Shown: positions 23,717 through 32,349 of the stretch, in pieces | Layout of the letters: each line of letters opens with the position of its first letter | How positions within the stretch are numbered: the stretch's first letter is position 1 | From: an uncultured Erythrobacter sp. | GTDB lineage: Bacteria; Pseudomonadota; Alphaproteobacteria; Sphingomonadales; Sphingomonadaceae | Reading direction: 5' to 3' | Assembly (NCBI GenBank): GCA_947501215.1 | Contig: CANMUS010000001.1 | Location: 496,001-560,000 of the forward strand | DNA length: 64,000 nt | Notes under the pieces: generated by a model | Told to the model about the DNA's origin: nothing | The model's database searches: none | What the model saw: only the letters and a program-made list of their open reading frames with translations | Made by a program: the position numbers and the translations under genes

Positions 23717-25972
23717 ATGAAGGCCCAGATCCTGGCCACCGCCGCCCTCGCCGCACTTGCCGCAGGCTGCACCACCACCCCCGGAGGAGAAATCGAGACC
23801 ATGGCCGAAGCCAATGAAGTCCCGCAGGCCACCGGCTATTTCGCCAGCGAAAGCACCCTGCCGTTCAAGGCACCCGATTTCACCAAGATTTCGGAAGACG
23901 ACTATATGCCGGCATTCGAGCAGGGCATGGCAATCCACCAAGCCGAAATCCAGGCGATCATTGACAATCCCGCCCCGCCGACCTTCGAGAACACGATTGT
24001 CGCGCTCGAGAAATCGGGCCGCATGTTGGGCCGCGTCGCAACGGTCTTCTTCGCGCTGACCGGATCGAACACCACCGACCGGTTGGACGAGATCAACACC
24101 GAAATCAGCCCCAAGCTGACCGCCCATTCCGACAGCATCACCCTCAACCCCGAGCTCTTCGCCCGCGTGAAGGCGGTCTACGACAACCGCGCCGCGATGA
24201 CGATGACGCCCGAAGATGCCAAGCTGCTTGAGGATACCTACGAAGGCATGGTCCATGCAGGCGCCATGCTGACCGACGCCCAGCGTGAACGCGTGAAGCA
24301 GATCAACACTCAGCTGTCCGAAATCACGACCGAGTTCGGCCAGACCGTCCGCTCCGCCATGAGCGACCAGCCGCTGATCGTCGACACGCGCGAGGAGCTG
24401 GCGGGCCTGTCGGAAGCCGACATCAAAGCTGCGGCGGAACTTGCCGCAGAGAAGGGCCAGCCGGGCAAGTTCGCCCTCGCCCTGCAGAACACCACGCAGC
24501 AGCCGCTCCTGCCGACGCTGGAGAACCGGGCGACGCGGGAGAAGCTGTTCAAGCTGTCCTACCACCGCGCCGACGGCCAGCGCGGGTTCGACACGCGCGA
24601 CCAGGTCCGCCAGATTGCGGCCCTGCGCGCCGAGAAAGCCGCGCTGTTCGGCGAGCCCGACTGGGCGACCTACGCCATGTGGGATCGCATGGCCGAGAAG
24701 CCGGAAACCGCACTCAATTTCATGGAGCAGATGGTCCCCGCCCTCGCCGCGACCCAGCGGCGCGAAGCGGCCCTGCTGAACACCGCGATCGCAGCCGACG
24801 GCGGCGATTACGAAGTGCAACCGTGGGACTGGTATCGCTATGCCAACAAGGTGAAGGCCGAGAACTTCCAGCTCGATGAAGACGCGGTCATGGAATATTT
24901 CCAGCTCGACAAGGTGCTGGAAGATGGCGTCTTTTACGCTGCCAACCAGCTTTACGGCCTTAGCTTCGAGAAGCGGACCGACATCCCGGTCTATCACCCG
25001 GACGTCACCACCTATACGGTGTTCGACCGCGACGGATCGGAGCTCGGCCTGTTTTATTTCGATCCGTTCCAGCGCCCGTCCAAGCGCGGCGGCGCGTGGA
25101 TGAGCAACTTCGTCGACCAGAGCGACCTGTGGGGCAACAAGCCCGTCATCTACAACGTGTTGAACATCCCGAAGGCCCCGGCAGGCGAGGTGCAGCTGGT
25201 CAGCTTCGACAACGTCAACACACTGTTCCACGAATTCGGCCATGCGCTGCACGGCTTCTTCGCGGACCAGATGTACGAGAGCCTGTCCGGCACCGCCACG
25301 GCGCGCGATTTCGTCGAATATCCGAGCCAGGTGAACGAGATGTGGGCGACCTATCCGTCGGTCCTTTCGAACTACGCCAAGCATTACGAGACGGGCGAGA
25401 CCATCCCGACCGAGATGATCGAACGGATCGAAGCCGCGTCGAAGTTCAACCAGGGTTACGACTTCGGCGAGGTCGTGGCAGCTGCCCTGCTGGACATGAA
25501 GTGGAGCGCGCTGTCTCCGGCGGAAGCCGCCGCTATCGACACACCGGCCAAGGTCGACGCGTTCGAGCGTCAGGCGCTGGAAGAGCTCGGTCTCGAGATC
25601 GACCTCGTGCCGCCGCGCTATCGCAGCAGCTATTTCAACCACATCTTCAGCGGACCCGCCGGCTATTCGGCAGGATATTACAGCTATCTGTGGACCGAGA
25701 TGCTCGACCGCGACAGCCGCAAGTGGTTCCTCGACAATGGCGGTCTCACCCGCGAGAACGGCGATCACTATCGCGCTACCGTGCTGAGCCGCGGCGGGAC
25801 GATGGACTACTACCAGATGTTCCAGAACTTCATGGGCCGCGCGCCCGAAGTCGGCCCGATGCTCGAAGCGCGCGGGCTAATCCCGGGCGACGAAGCAGCC
25901 GACAGCGAGGTTGCGGACGACGGCGCTGCGACCATCGGTGATAGCGGGACGACGATGCCGATCGGCAACTGA
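23717..25972 (+). CDS. M3 family zinc metallopeptidase (Dcp/oligopeptidase-like), lipoprotein
   Basis: A 751-residue protein starting at ATG 23717 after GGGAGA. The signal peptide ends in a lipobox (LAALAAGC, Cys18), so it is an exported, lipid-anchored member. The zinc site is HEFGHALHGF (His505, Glu506, His509), with a later glutamate in NEMWATYP. Length and motif match peptidyl-dipeptidase Dcp, which removes C-terminal dipeptides. The 30 residues after the signal are low-complexity, as is the C-terminus. A hairpin terminator follows. Confidence 0.93.
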   Translation: MKAQILATAALAALAAGCTTTPGGEIETMAEANEVPQATGYFASESTLPFKAPDFTKISEDDYMPAFEQGMAIHQAEIQAIIDNPAPPTFENTIVALEKSGRMLGRVATVFFALTGSNTTDRLDEINTEISPKLTAHSDSITLNPELFARVKAVYDNRAAMTMTPEDAKLLEDTYEGMVHAGAMLTDAQRERVKQINTQLSEITTEFGQTVRSAMSDQPLIVDTREELAGLSEADIKAAAELAAEKGQPGKFALALQNTTQQPLLPTLENRATREKLFKLSYHRADGQRGFDTRDQVRQIAALRAEKAALFGEPDWATYAMWDRMAEKPETALNFMEQMVPALAATQRREAALLNTAIAADGGDYEVQPWDWYRYANKVKAENFQLDEDAVMEYFQLDKVLEDGVFYAANQLYGLSFEKRTDIPVYHPDVTTYTVFDRDGSELGLFYFDPFQRPSKRGGAWMSNFVDQSDLWGNKPVIYNVLNIPKAPAGEVQLVSFDNVNTLFHEFGHALHGFFADQMYESLSGTATARDFVEYPSQVNEMWATYPSVLSNYAKHYETGETIPTEMIERIEAASKFNQGYDFGEVVAAALLDMKWSALSPAEAAAIDTPAKVDAFERQALEELGLEIDLVPPRYRSSYFNHIFSGPAGYSAGYYSYLWTEMLDRDSRKWFLDNGGLTRENGDHYRATVLSRGGTMDYYQMFQNFMGRAPEVGPMLEARGLIPGDEAADSEVADDGAATIGDSGTTMPIGN

Positions 25973-25994
25973 TCGCTTTTTCCTGTTGATTTGA

Positions 25995-26027
25995 GAGGTC
26001 GGGGTCCTGTGGCTCCGGCCTCTTTTT
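25995..26027 (+). terminator. terminator of the M3 peptidase gene
   Basis: GAGGTCGGGG pairs with CTCCGGCCTC (ends at 26022) with G-U pairs, followed immediately by TTTTT (26023-26027). Confidence 0.75.
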
Positions 26028-26088
26028 CGTTGCGAGGTTAACCGGTTCGCAACGGTGCGAGCCTATTCGTACCGAAGGGACGGAAGGC

Positions 26089-27288
26089 GTGACGGAGAAC
26101 ACATTCAAGGATCAGGACGGACTGGGCGTGTGCGTCACGCGCGATGCCGCCTGGGCGGCAGAAGTTCGCCGCGAGATCATATCCGGACTGGCGGATCGCG
26201 AGGCGCATTCGCTACCAGCGAGCCTTGTTGCCTGGTCGCTCTGCCTGGTTATTGCCACGATTATCGGTCCCGATATCCTGCTCATCATCGCCCTGCTGTT
26301 CAGGCCGGTTTCGATCGGCCTGATCCGCTGGGCCTGCACCCACCTTCGCCGAACGCTTGGAGCAGGTGAACCTTTCGAGGCGGCTTTTAGATTAGCCGGC
26401 ATCGCCCTTTCCCTTTCGGGACTGTCATGGGGACTGCTGACCTTTCCTGTCTTCGCTGCACCGACTGTCGAGCCTGCCGGACTGGCGCTGCTGGTGCTGG
26501 TTATCACCGGGGTGTGCATGATCTGCTCGATGGTCGGCCTTGTCCCATGGATTCTGGTCGGTTTCGCCTGCGCTTTCGCACTCTCCGTTCTCGCCGGCAG
26601 CTTTATCGCCAGCGGCGGATCGCAACCGGCGCTCACTGCGGCAGTCCTGCTTCCGCTGATCGGCGCGGTTCCATTCGGTATCGGGCAGCGACGCCAGGCC
26701 ATTCGGGCCGCCGAAGACGCGGTCGACAAACTTCACCTCCACGAAGAAGTGGCAAGCGCCCTGCACCATGCCGAATATCTCTCGCGCCACGATGCCTTGA
26801 CCGGCCTCGGTAATCGCCGCGCGCTATTCGAGGACTATGGAAACCTCAGCCAGCCGGACGGACCGAGAACGATCCTGTCCATCGACCTCGACAATTTCAA
26901 ATGTATCAACGACACCTTCGGACACCAGGCGGGCGACGAAGTGCTCGTCGCGGTTGCCGACAGCATCCGCAATGCAATGCGAGGTGCGCGGCAGAAGGGC
27001 TACACCAGCTACCGGCTCGGCGGAGAGGAATTCGCCATTGTCCTCGAACAGTCGGACGAAAGCGCGGGGCGCGCCTTTGCCGAACAGCTCCGCCAGACGA
27101 TCGAGAAACTCGTGCCCGTACGCGACGTGCCGCATTTGCGCATCTCGGCTTCGATCGGTGTGATGGGATGGTCGGGGGGGCTACCGTTGACCACCGCGCT
27201 GGGGCAAGTGGACAAACTGCTCTACGTCGCCAAGGAGCGGGGCCGCAATTGCGTGGTCGCCCGCTTCGAAGCGCGTGCCGCGGCCTAG
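26089..27288 (+). CDS. membrane diguanylate cyclase (GGDEF)
   Basis: A 399-residue protein starting at GTG 26089 with GAAGGGA 8 nt upstream. Residues 43-195 carry about six hydrophobic segments, an unnamed membrane sensor. Residues 228-395 are the GGDEF domain: SRHDALTGLGNRRALF, SIDLDNFKCINDTFGHQAGD and the active-site LGGEEF at 310-315. It should condense two GTP to c-di-GMP. The RxxD inhibitory site normally found 5 residues before GG(D/E)EF is missing (the stretch is GYTSYR), so product inhibition is unlikely. Confidence 0.9.
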   Translation: MTENTFKDQDGLGVCVTRDAAWAAEVRREIISGLADREAHSLPASLVAWSLCLVIATIIGPDILLIIALLFRPVSIGLIRWACTHLRRTLGAGEPFEAAFRLAGIALSLSGLSWGLLTFPVFAAPTVEPAGLALLVLVITGVCMICSMVGLVPWILVGFACAFALSVLAGSFIASGGSQPALTAAVLLPLIGAVPFGIGQRRQAIRAAEDAVDKLHLHEEVASALHHAEYLSRHDALTGLGNRRALFEDYGNLSQPDGPRTILSIDLDNFKCINDTFGHQAGDEVLVAVADSIRNAMRGARQKGYTSYRLGGEEFAIVLEQSDESAGRAFAEQLRQTIEKLVPVRDVPHLRISASIGVMGWSGGLPLTTALGQVDKLLYVAKERGRNCVVARFEARAAA

Positions 27289-27584
27289 GCAGCCCTCGAC
27301 TTACCGCGCCACGCCAGCGAGTTGCTATTGAGTTCGGCCAGGTCTTCGGAGCCTGCAATCGCCGCACGGCCCAAGGCGATCGCTTTCTCCAGCACGGCAT
27401 CCTCGGCGTTGCGGTAGGCGGGCGCGGGAATTTCCTCGTTCCATTTTGTGCCTACGGCGTTGTCCAGCAGGATACGCTGGAAACAATGGTCGAGATGCAC
27501 CGGCCAGCCGCGGTCCTGCGCAAGGCTCGGCATTTCATCGCGAGTAAGCGCGAACCATCGGTTTTCGAGATCGGATCGGGTCAT
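27285..27584 (-). CDS. small conserved hypothetical protein, last gene of the B12 operon
   Basis: A 99-residue protein read from ATG 27584. The core is RWFALTRDEMPSLAQDRGWP, a central FDHCFQR-like segment (HLDHCFQRILLDNAVG) and EEIPAPAYRNA. Similar small proteins are sometimes labelled GCN5-like acetyltransferases, but no acetyl-CoA motif is visible, so I leave the function open. It starts 14 nt after btuD and is probably co-transcribed. Its stop overlaps that of the convergent GGDEF gene. Confidence 0.7.
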   Translation of the reverse strand: MTRSDLENRWFALTRDEMPSLAQDRGWPVHLDHCFQRILLDNAVGTKWNEEIPAPAYRNAEDAVLEKAIALGRAAIAGSEDLAELNSNSLAWRGKSRAA

Positions 27585-27598
27585 GCGAAGGCAACCCT

Positions 27599-28327
27599 TC
27601 AGAGGGCGATGAGTGCCCGCTTGCCATCCGCGCCGATCCATCGGGCGTCGATGTTCCAGACGCTTTGCAGGGTCGATACGTCCAATGCCGCTTGCGGCTC
27701 TCCGTCGGCGGCGAGCCTGCCTTCGTTGAGCACGATGACCCGATCGGCACAATTCATCGCATGGGCGAGATCGTGGAGCACCAGCAACACGCCAGCGCCG
27801 TCGTCGGCCGCAGCGCGCAAATGACGCAATAAGGCGAGCTGGTGTCCGATATCCAGCGCGGCGAGCGGTTCGTCCGCGAGTATCCATGCAGGCTCTCCGG
27901 CGAGCACGCGCGCCAGCAATACGCGGGCGGTCTCGCCGCCGGACAGCGATTGGGCGCGGCGGTTTTCGAGCGGTCGGAGGTCGAGGGCGGAAATCGCTGC
28001 ATCGACCGGCTCCGCGCGGGTATCGCCATGCGGCATCCGGCCAAGCTCGACCAGGCTGCGGACCGGAACATCCCACGCAATTTCATGCGTTTGCGGGAGA
28101 TAGCCGATACGCTGTGCGCGATCACGCGGGTGCAGGGTCGCGAGATTGCTGTCACCGAGATCGACCGCCCCGTCTTCCGGCGGGAGCAGACCCGCCAGCG
28201 CCTCGAGCAGTGTCGACTTACCCGCTCCGTTCGGGCCGCAGATTGCGGTGATCTGTCCCGGCTCCAAGGCCAGTGAAACGTCATGGAGGCGATCGCCGAT
28301 TGAGAGGTTACGCGCAGCGAGCATCAT
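27599..28327 (-). CDS. btuD: cobalamin ABC transporter ATP-binding protein
   Basis: A 242-residue ABC ATPase: Walker A GPNGAGKST (residues 31-39), Q-loop YLPQTHE, signature LSGGETARVLLARVL, Walker B AWILADEPLAALD and a switch histidine in VLHDLAHAM. It belongs to the FepC/BtuD/HmuV subfamily. Vitamin B12 rather than haem or siderophore is inferred from the cobalamin riboswitch upstream. The ATG overlaps the btuC stop by 4 nt. Confidence 0.88.
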   Translation of the reverse strand: MMLAARNLSIGDRLHDVSLALEPGQITAICGPNGAGKSTLLEALAGLLPPEDGAVDLGDSNLATLHPRDRAQRIGYLPQTHEIAWDVPVRSLVELGRMPHGDTRAEPVDAAISALDLRPLENRRAQSLSGGETARVLLARVLAGEPAWILADEPLAALDIGHQLALLRHLRAAADDGAGVLLVLHDLAHAMNCADRVIVLNEGRLAADGEPQAALDVSTLQSVWNIDARWIGADGKRALIAL

Positions 28328-29277
28328 GCGGGCCCCCTGCGCATTCGTATCAGAAGCCAGAGGAAGAACGGCGCGCCCAGCAAGCTCAGCGCGATGCCGA
28401 GCCTCAGTTCCGTCACGAAAGGCAAGACCCTCACCGCGCTGTCCGCGACCAGCACCAGCAGTGCGCCCGCGAGCGCGCTCGGCACGATCAGTTGCGAGGG
28501 ACGACTGTCGGTAAGCGGTCGCACGAGGTGCGGTACGATCAGCCCGACGAAGCCGATGATCCCGGCAACCGCCACGCTAGCGCCGACAGTCAGACCGATG
28601 CCTGCAATCAGCATCCAGAGCAGCGCGCCGGTATTCACACCTAGCGACCGAGCCACCGGCTCGCCTAGCGTCAGCGCGTCGAGCGGTTTGCCGGTGCGCC
28701 ACAGGAGGAGCACGCCGAGCCCTACGAGCGGCGCGGCCAGCGTGACTTCGCGCCAGCTGCGGTCGGTCAGCGCGCCGTTCAGCCAGAGGACGATCTCGCT
28801 CATCGCGAAGGCATTCGGCGCCATGCTGATTGCCAGCGCCGTCAGCGCTCCCGCAAGGCTGGCGACCATCAGGCCCGCCAGCGTGAACAATGCTATTCCG
28901 CCCGTCCGTCCGGCAATCGCAGCCAGCAGGGCCATCGCTCCGCCTGCACCCAGCAGCGCGAAAAGTGGCAGCAACCAAGCGCTCGCCGTATAGCCGAACC
29001 ACAACGCCACGACCGCTCCCAGCGCCGCGCCTGGTGCGATGCCGAACAGACCCGGATCGGCGAGCGGATTGCGCAGATAGCCCTGCATCGTCGCCCCTGC
29101 CGCACCCAGGCCTGCTCCCACGATCACTGCCAATAGCGCGCGCGGCAGGCGCAGTTCTGCGAGGATGATCGCGGCATTGGGCGTGGCGTCGGGCCAGAGC
29201 CACACGCGACCTGCCAGAAGCGAGAGCGGCAGGGCAATTGCGAGCAGCAGGCCGAATATTAGGACGGCCCGATTCAC
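28324..29277 (-). CDS. btuC: cobalamin ABC transporter permease
   Basis: A 317-residue inner-membrane protein of the FecCD family with 8-10 membrane segments. Typical motifs are ELRLPRALLAVIVGAGLGAA near residue 38, TMQGYLRNPLADPGLFGIAP, and late FVGLIVPHLVRPL. The start is GTG 29277, overlapping the btuF stop (GTGA). The frame extends far upstream inside btuF but without homology. Confidence 0.88.
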   Translation of the reverse strand: MNRAVLIFGLLLAIALPLSLLAGRVWLWPDATPNAAIILAELRLPRALLAVIVGAGLGAAGATMQGYLRNPLADPGLFGIAPGAALGAVVALWFGYTASAWLLPLFALLGAGGAMALLAAIAGRTGGIALFTLAGLMVASLAGALTALAISMAPNAFAMSEIVLWLNGALTDRSWREVTLAAPLVGLGVLLLWRTGKPLDALTLGEPVARSLGVNTGALLWMLIAGIGLTVGASVAVAGIIGFVGLIVPHLVRPLTDSRPSQLIVPSALAGALLVLVADSAVRVLPFVTELRLGIALSLLGAPFFLWLLIRMRRGPA

Positions 29278-30086
29278 GAAACGCTCCGTCGGATTTGGGC
29301 CAGTCGCTCGGCTGCGCGGATCACCGTCGGACCGCCGCAATAGAGCAGGCGCGTGTCGAAATTTTCGCGCCGCATGCCTGGAAGCTGGTCGAGCACGGGA
29401 TGACGCTGGCCTTCGCCGCTCCCGGCCACCAGCAGAACTTCCGGCGGATCGGCCACCACCTGCTCCAGCGCGAGGAAGTCTGCCTGAGTAAGTCCTCGAG
29501 CTTCGCCGTAACTGGCGAAGCCGGTCCGGCGCAGCAGGTCGCTGATGAGCGCGCGCTCGCCGGGGACGATGCCGCCCGGCTGCCACAGGGCGGCTTCGAT
29601 GGCTTGCCCTTCTGCGTCTGCGCGACCGATGGCTTCGTCGATCCGAGCTGCAAGGTGCTCCCCTGCTGTCGTGTTGCCGGCCAGTTCGGCAAGAGCACGC
29701 ACCTGTTCGAGACTTTCCTCGACTGTTCTTGCCGCCCCAAAGGTGACGACTTCAACGCCCAGATCCTCAAGCGCAGCGCGCGTCGCGGGCGCGATGAAGC
29801 TGCTTGCGACCACCACATCGGGATCGAGCGCGAGGATTTCTTCGACCGTGCCGCCCGTGGCGCGGTAGCGAGCGGCCTCTGCCGGCTCCATCGAGGTCGC
29901 GCGTGGATCCTTGCTGTAATGCGAGATTGCGAGCAGCTGGCCGGGCGCTGCGACCTCGGACAGGATCGCATCGGTGCAGGGGTTGAGGCTGACGATGGTC
30001 GGCCGTTCATGATCGGGTGCCCGTACCGGCCCCTCGCTCGCGCATCCGGCGAGCAGCAGGGCCAGCGCGGGCAGTAGCCGGATCAC
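29274..30086 (-). CDS. btuF: cobalamin-binding periplasmic lipoprotein
   Basis: A 270-residue substrate-binding protein with a lipobox signal (MIRLLPALALLLAGC). The two lobes follow the BtuF/helical-backbone class III pattern: PTIVSLNPCTDAILSEV at the start of lobe 1, EEILALDPDVVVAS, GVEVVTFG, and PEVLLVAG in lobe 2. The start is GTG 30086, overlapping the btuB stop by 4 nt. Confidence 0.87.
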   Translation of the reverse strand: MIRLLPALALLLAGCASEGPVRAPDHERPTIVSLNPCTDAILSEVAAPGQLLAISHYSKDPRATSMEPAEAARYRATGGTVEEILALDPDVVVASSFIAPATRAALEDLGVEVVTFGAARTVEESLEQVRALAELAGNTTAGEHLAARIDEAIGRADAEGQAIEAALWQPGGIVPGERALISDLLRRTGFASYGEARGLTQADFLALEQVVADPPEVLLVAGSGEGQRHPVLDQLPGMRRENFDTRLLYCGGPTVIRAAERLAQIRRSVS

Positions 30087-31939
30087 ATTTGCGCCCGCAC
30101 GCCGACAAAGGCACCGCGGCCGGGCGACGCATAGCCGCGCGCGGTCGCGTAATCGGCGTCGAACACGTTCTCGAACCGGCCGTAGACCTCGAGCGTATCG
30201 CCCAGCGGCAGGGCGGCGCGCAGGTCGAGCACTTCGTAGCCGTCGAGCGCGACCGTATTGGCGGCATTGTCGAAGCTTTCGCCGGCAAAACGCAAGTCCG
30301 CACCCAGCTTCAGTCCGAAGGGGGCATTCCAGTCGGCATATAGCGTGCCGAAGTGACGCGGGCGGCGCGCGAGGTCGAGGCCGGTCGCACGGTCTTCGGC
30401 ATCAACATAAGAGAAGACGCCCGACACCCGGAACGCGCCGGTCACGTCGAAGCCTGCCTCGGCTTCGAACCCTTGCGCCCGGGCGCGCGCGGTGTTGTCG
30501 TAGAAACCGAACGGCCGACCCGCGCTGAAAGCGAAGTTGATCAGGTCTGTGGTGTCGCGCCGGAAGGCGGTGAGCGCGACATGCGCGCCGCGGCCGCGTT
30601 GACCTTTCTCCACCCCAAAGTCGAAGCTGGTGCTTTCTTCCGGGCGCAGGTCCGCATTGCCGTAGAAGCTGCGCAGCTGGTATAGCGTCGGCGCCTTGAA
30701 GCCCTCGCCCACGCTCGCGCGAATGCGCCAGTCGTTGCCGAGGCCGTAGGACAAATCGGCGCCATAGCTGCCGTTCGTGCCGAACAGCTCGTGATCGTCC
30801 ACGCGCGAACCGATATGTGCCGCGATATCGCCCAGTGCGAAGCCGAGCTGGACGTAGGCACCGGAGATTTCGATCTCGCCCGGCGCATCGAAACTCGTGA
30901 CATAATCGCTCCACTCGTGCTCCGCGCCGAAGGCCACCGTTACCGGGCCGATGGCGCGGTATTCGCCGCGCAGTTGCACGCGCTCCGAATGGCCGTCACC
31001 GGCGAAGGTCACATTGCCCGCATCGTCGAGATTGTCGCGTTCGGTGTCGGACAGGCTGTAGGCCGCGCGCAGGGTGAGGTCGTTGCCGTAATAGGCCAGG
31101 CCGACATCTCCCCAGTGTCGGCGGGTTTCCTGCGTTTCCAGCGTGTCGGCCAGCGCGAAGTTCGGCGGCGGGAAGCCATCGATGTCGAGTGTGCCCTCGC
31201 TCCAGTTGGCATGGGCGAACAGTTCGAGGTTCGTTGTGACGTCGAAAAACGCGGTGCCGCCCAGCGCGACCTGTTCGAAGCCGTCGGGTTCCGTGCCGGA
31301 GGCGGCGGCGGAGAAACCGTCCGTGCGGTAGAAGGAGCCGGTGAGCCCGGCGAAGTAGCGATCGCCTTTCAGCCCGCCGACGGCGCTGGCGTAGAGCGTG
31401 TCGCGCGAGCCGTATTCGACATTGCCTTCCAGCCCGCTCTCGGCGCGGGTCGACACCTCGACCACCCCGCCGATGGCGTCAGAGCCCCAAATGGTGCTGT
31501 TCGAGCCGCGCAGGATGTCGAACTTGCCCGTCGTGCCCAGAAGGAGATTGCCGAAATCGAACCCTCCCGAGGGCGATGACGGATCGTTGACCTTCACCCC
31601 GTCGACCAGCACCAGCAGCTGCTCCGAATTGGCGCCGCGGATGCTGACGCCGGTAAAGCCGCCGATGCTGCCGTTACGGGTGAGCGACAGGCCCGGTGTG
31701 CGCTGCAGGACGCGCGTCGCATCCGGCCCCTGCACGCTTTCGATTTCCTCGCGGTCGATAATCGTGACCGCCTGGCCGGTGTTGCCGATATCGGTGCCGA
31801 GGCCGTTGGCGGTTACGGTGATGGTGTCGGCGCGGTCCTCGACAATCTCGACGCCCAGCAGTGTGTTGTCGTCAGAGTCCTGCGCGTAAGCAGCACATGG
31901 AAATGCGGAAACAGTCAGTAAGAAGAAAAACCTGGACAC
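30083..31939 (-). CDS. btuB: TonB-dependent vitamin B12 outer-membrane receptor
   Basis: A 618-residue protein starting at GTG 31939 with GGAGG 4 nt upstream. It has a signal peptide ending CAAYA, a TonB box near DTITVTA, and a plug domain with RVLQRTPGLSLTRNG, GFTGVSIRGANSEQLLVLVDG and WGSDAIGGVVEVST. The 22-strand barrel runs to a terminal aromatic-poor FVGVRAQM. The assignment to cobalamin rests on BtuB-like plug sequence plus the riboswitch. It is the first gene of btuBFCD, and every junction is coupled by a 4-nt overlap. Confidence 0.9.
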   Translation of the reverse strand: MSRFFFLLTVSAFPCAAYAQDSDDNTLLGVEIVEDRADTITVTANGLGTDIGNTGQAVTIIDREEIESVQGPDATRVLQRTPGLSLTRNGSIGGFTGVSIRGANSEQLLVLVDGVKVNDPSSPSGGFDFGNLLLGTTGKFDILRGSNSTIWGSDAIGGVVEVSTRAESGLEGNVEYGSRDTLYASAVGGLKGDRYFAGLTGSFYRTDGFSAAASGTEPDGFEQVALGGTAFFDVTTNLELFAHANWSEGTLDIDGFPPPNFALADTLETQETRRHWGDVGLAYYGNDLTLRAAYSLSDTERDNLDDAGNVTFAGDGHSERVQLRGEYRAIGPVTVAFGAEHEWSDYVTSFDAPGEIEISGAYVQLGFALGDIAAHIGSRVDDHELFGTNGSYGADLSYGLGNDWRIRASVGEGFKAPTLYQLRSFYGNADLRPEESTSFDFGVEKGQRGRGAHVALTAFRRDTTDLINFAFSAGRPFGFYDNTARARAQGFEAEAGFDVTGAFRVSGVFSYVDAEDRATGLDLARRPRHFGTLYADWNAPFGLKLGADLRFAGESFDNAANTVALDGYEVLDLRAALPLGDTLEVYGRFENVFDADYATARGYASPGRGAFVGVRAQM

Positions 31940-32044
31940 AAAACCTCCATCAAAAGCGAAACGTCGCTCATGACGGGAGGGAGCGGAATTGCTCGCATCC
32001 ACGTTTGCCATCGGTACACCCCGCCCGCGGCTGAACGACACGCA

Positions 32045-32215
32045 TGGGCAGGTCTCCTGGCTCCCGGATCGCCGGCTGCGCCCCGCCTTCCCGCCCGCAT
32101 GGACAGTGGCATGATGGAGCGCGCCTCACCGGTCACAGTTGCGGGGGCAGCGGAGGTATCGCACCTCCTTCCCTCTTCGGGCCTGCGCGAACAGGCCAAC
32201 CCATGACGCAGGCGC
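32045..32215 (-). promoter_or_regulatory. cobalamin (AdoCbl) riboswitch controlling the btu operon
   Basis: The minus strand holds the highly conserved core GCTGCCCCCGCAACTGTGAC (near 32131-32151), the B12-box GCCACTG (32104-32110), GCGGGAAGGCG, and a closing CAGGAGACCTGCC (near 32047-32060). The order and spacing are those of the class I cobalamin riboswitch. It sits about 100 nt before the btuB start. B12 binding would be expected to reduce expression. Confidence 0.95.
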
Positions 32216-32349
32216 GCCCCTACACCGCGATATTGCGGCGCACAAGATGGAGTTCGCATTAAGGATTTGCATGGTAAGGGCCGCGGCGACGGACGTCCCG
32301 TGGCGGGACCCGAACCTGCAGCCTCTCCCGCGCTATCGCGCGACAGGCT

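Noticed and set aside
22841..25768. A 975-codon minus-strand frame opposite thpR and the M3 peptidase
   Set aside because: It is antisense to two clear genes, with no domain and no plausible start region.
27599..32215. Haem or siderophore uptake as the function of the ABC/TonB operon
   Set aside because: The cobalamin riboswitch directly upstream fits vitamin B12 much better.
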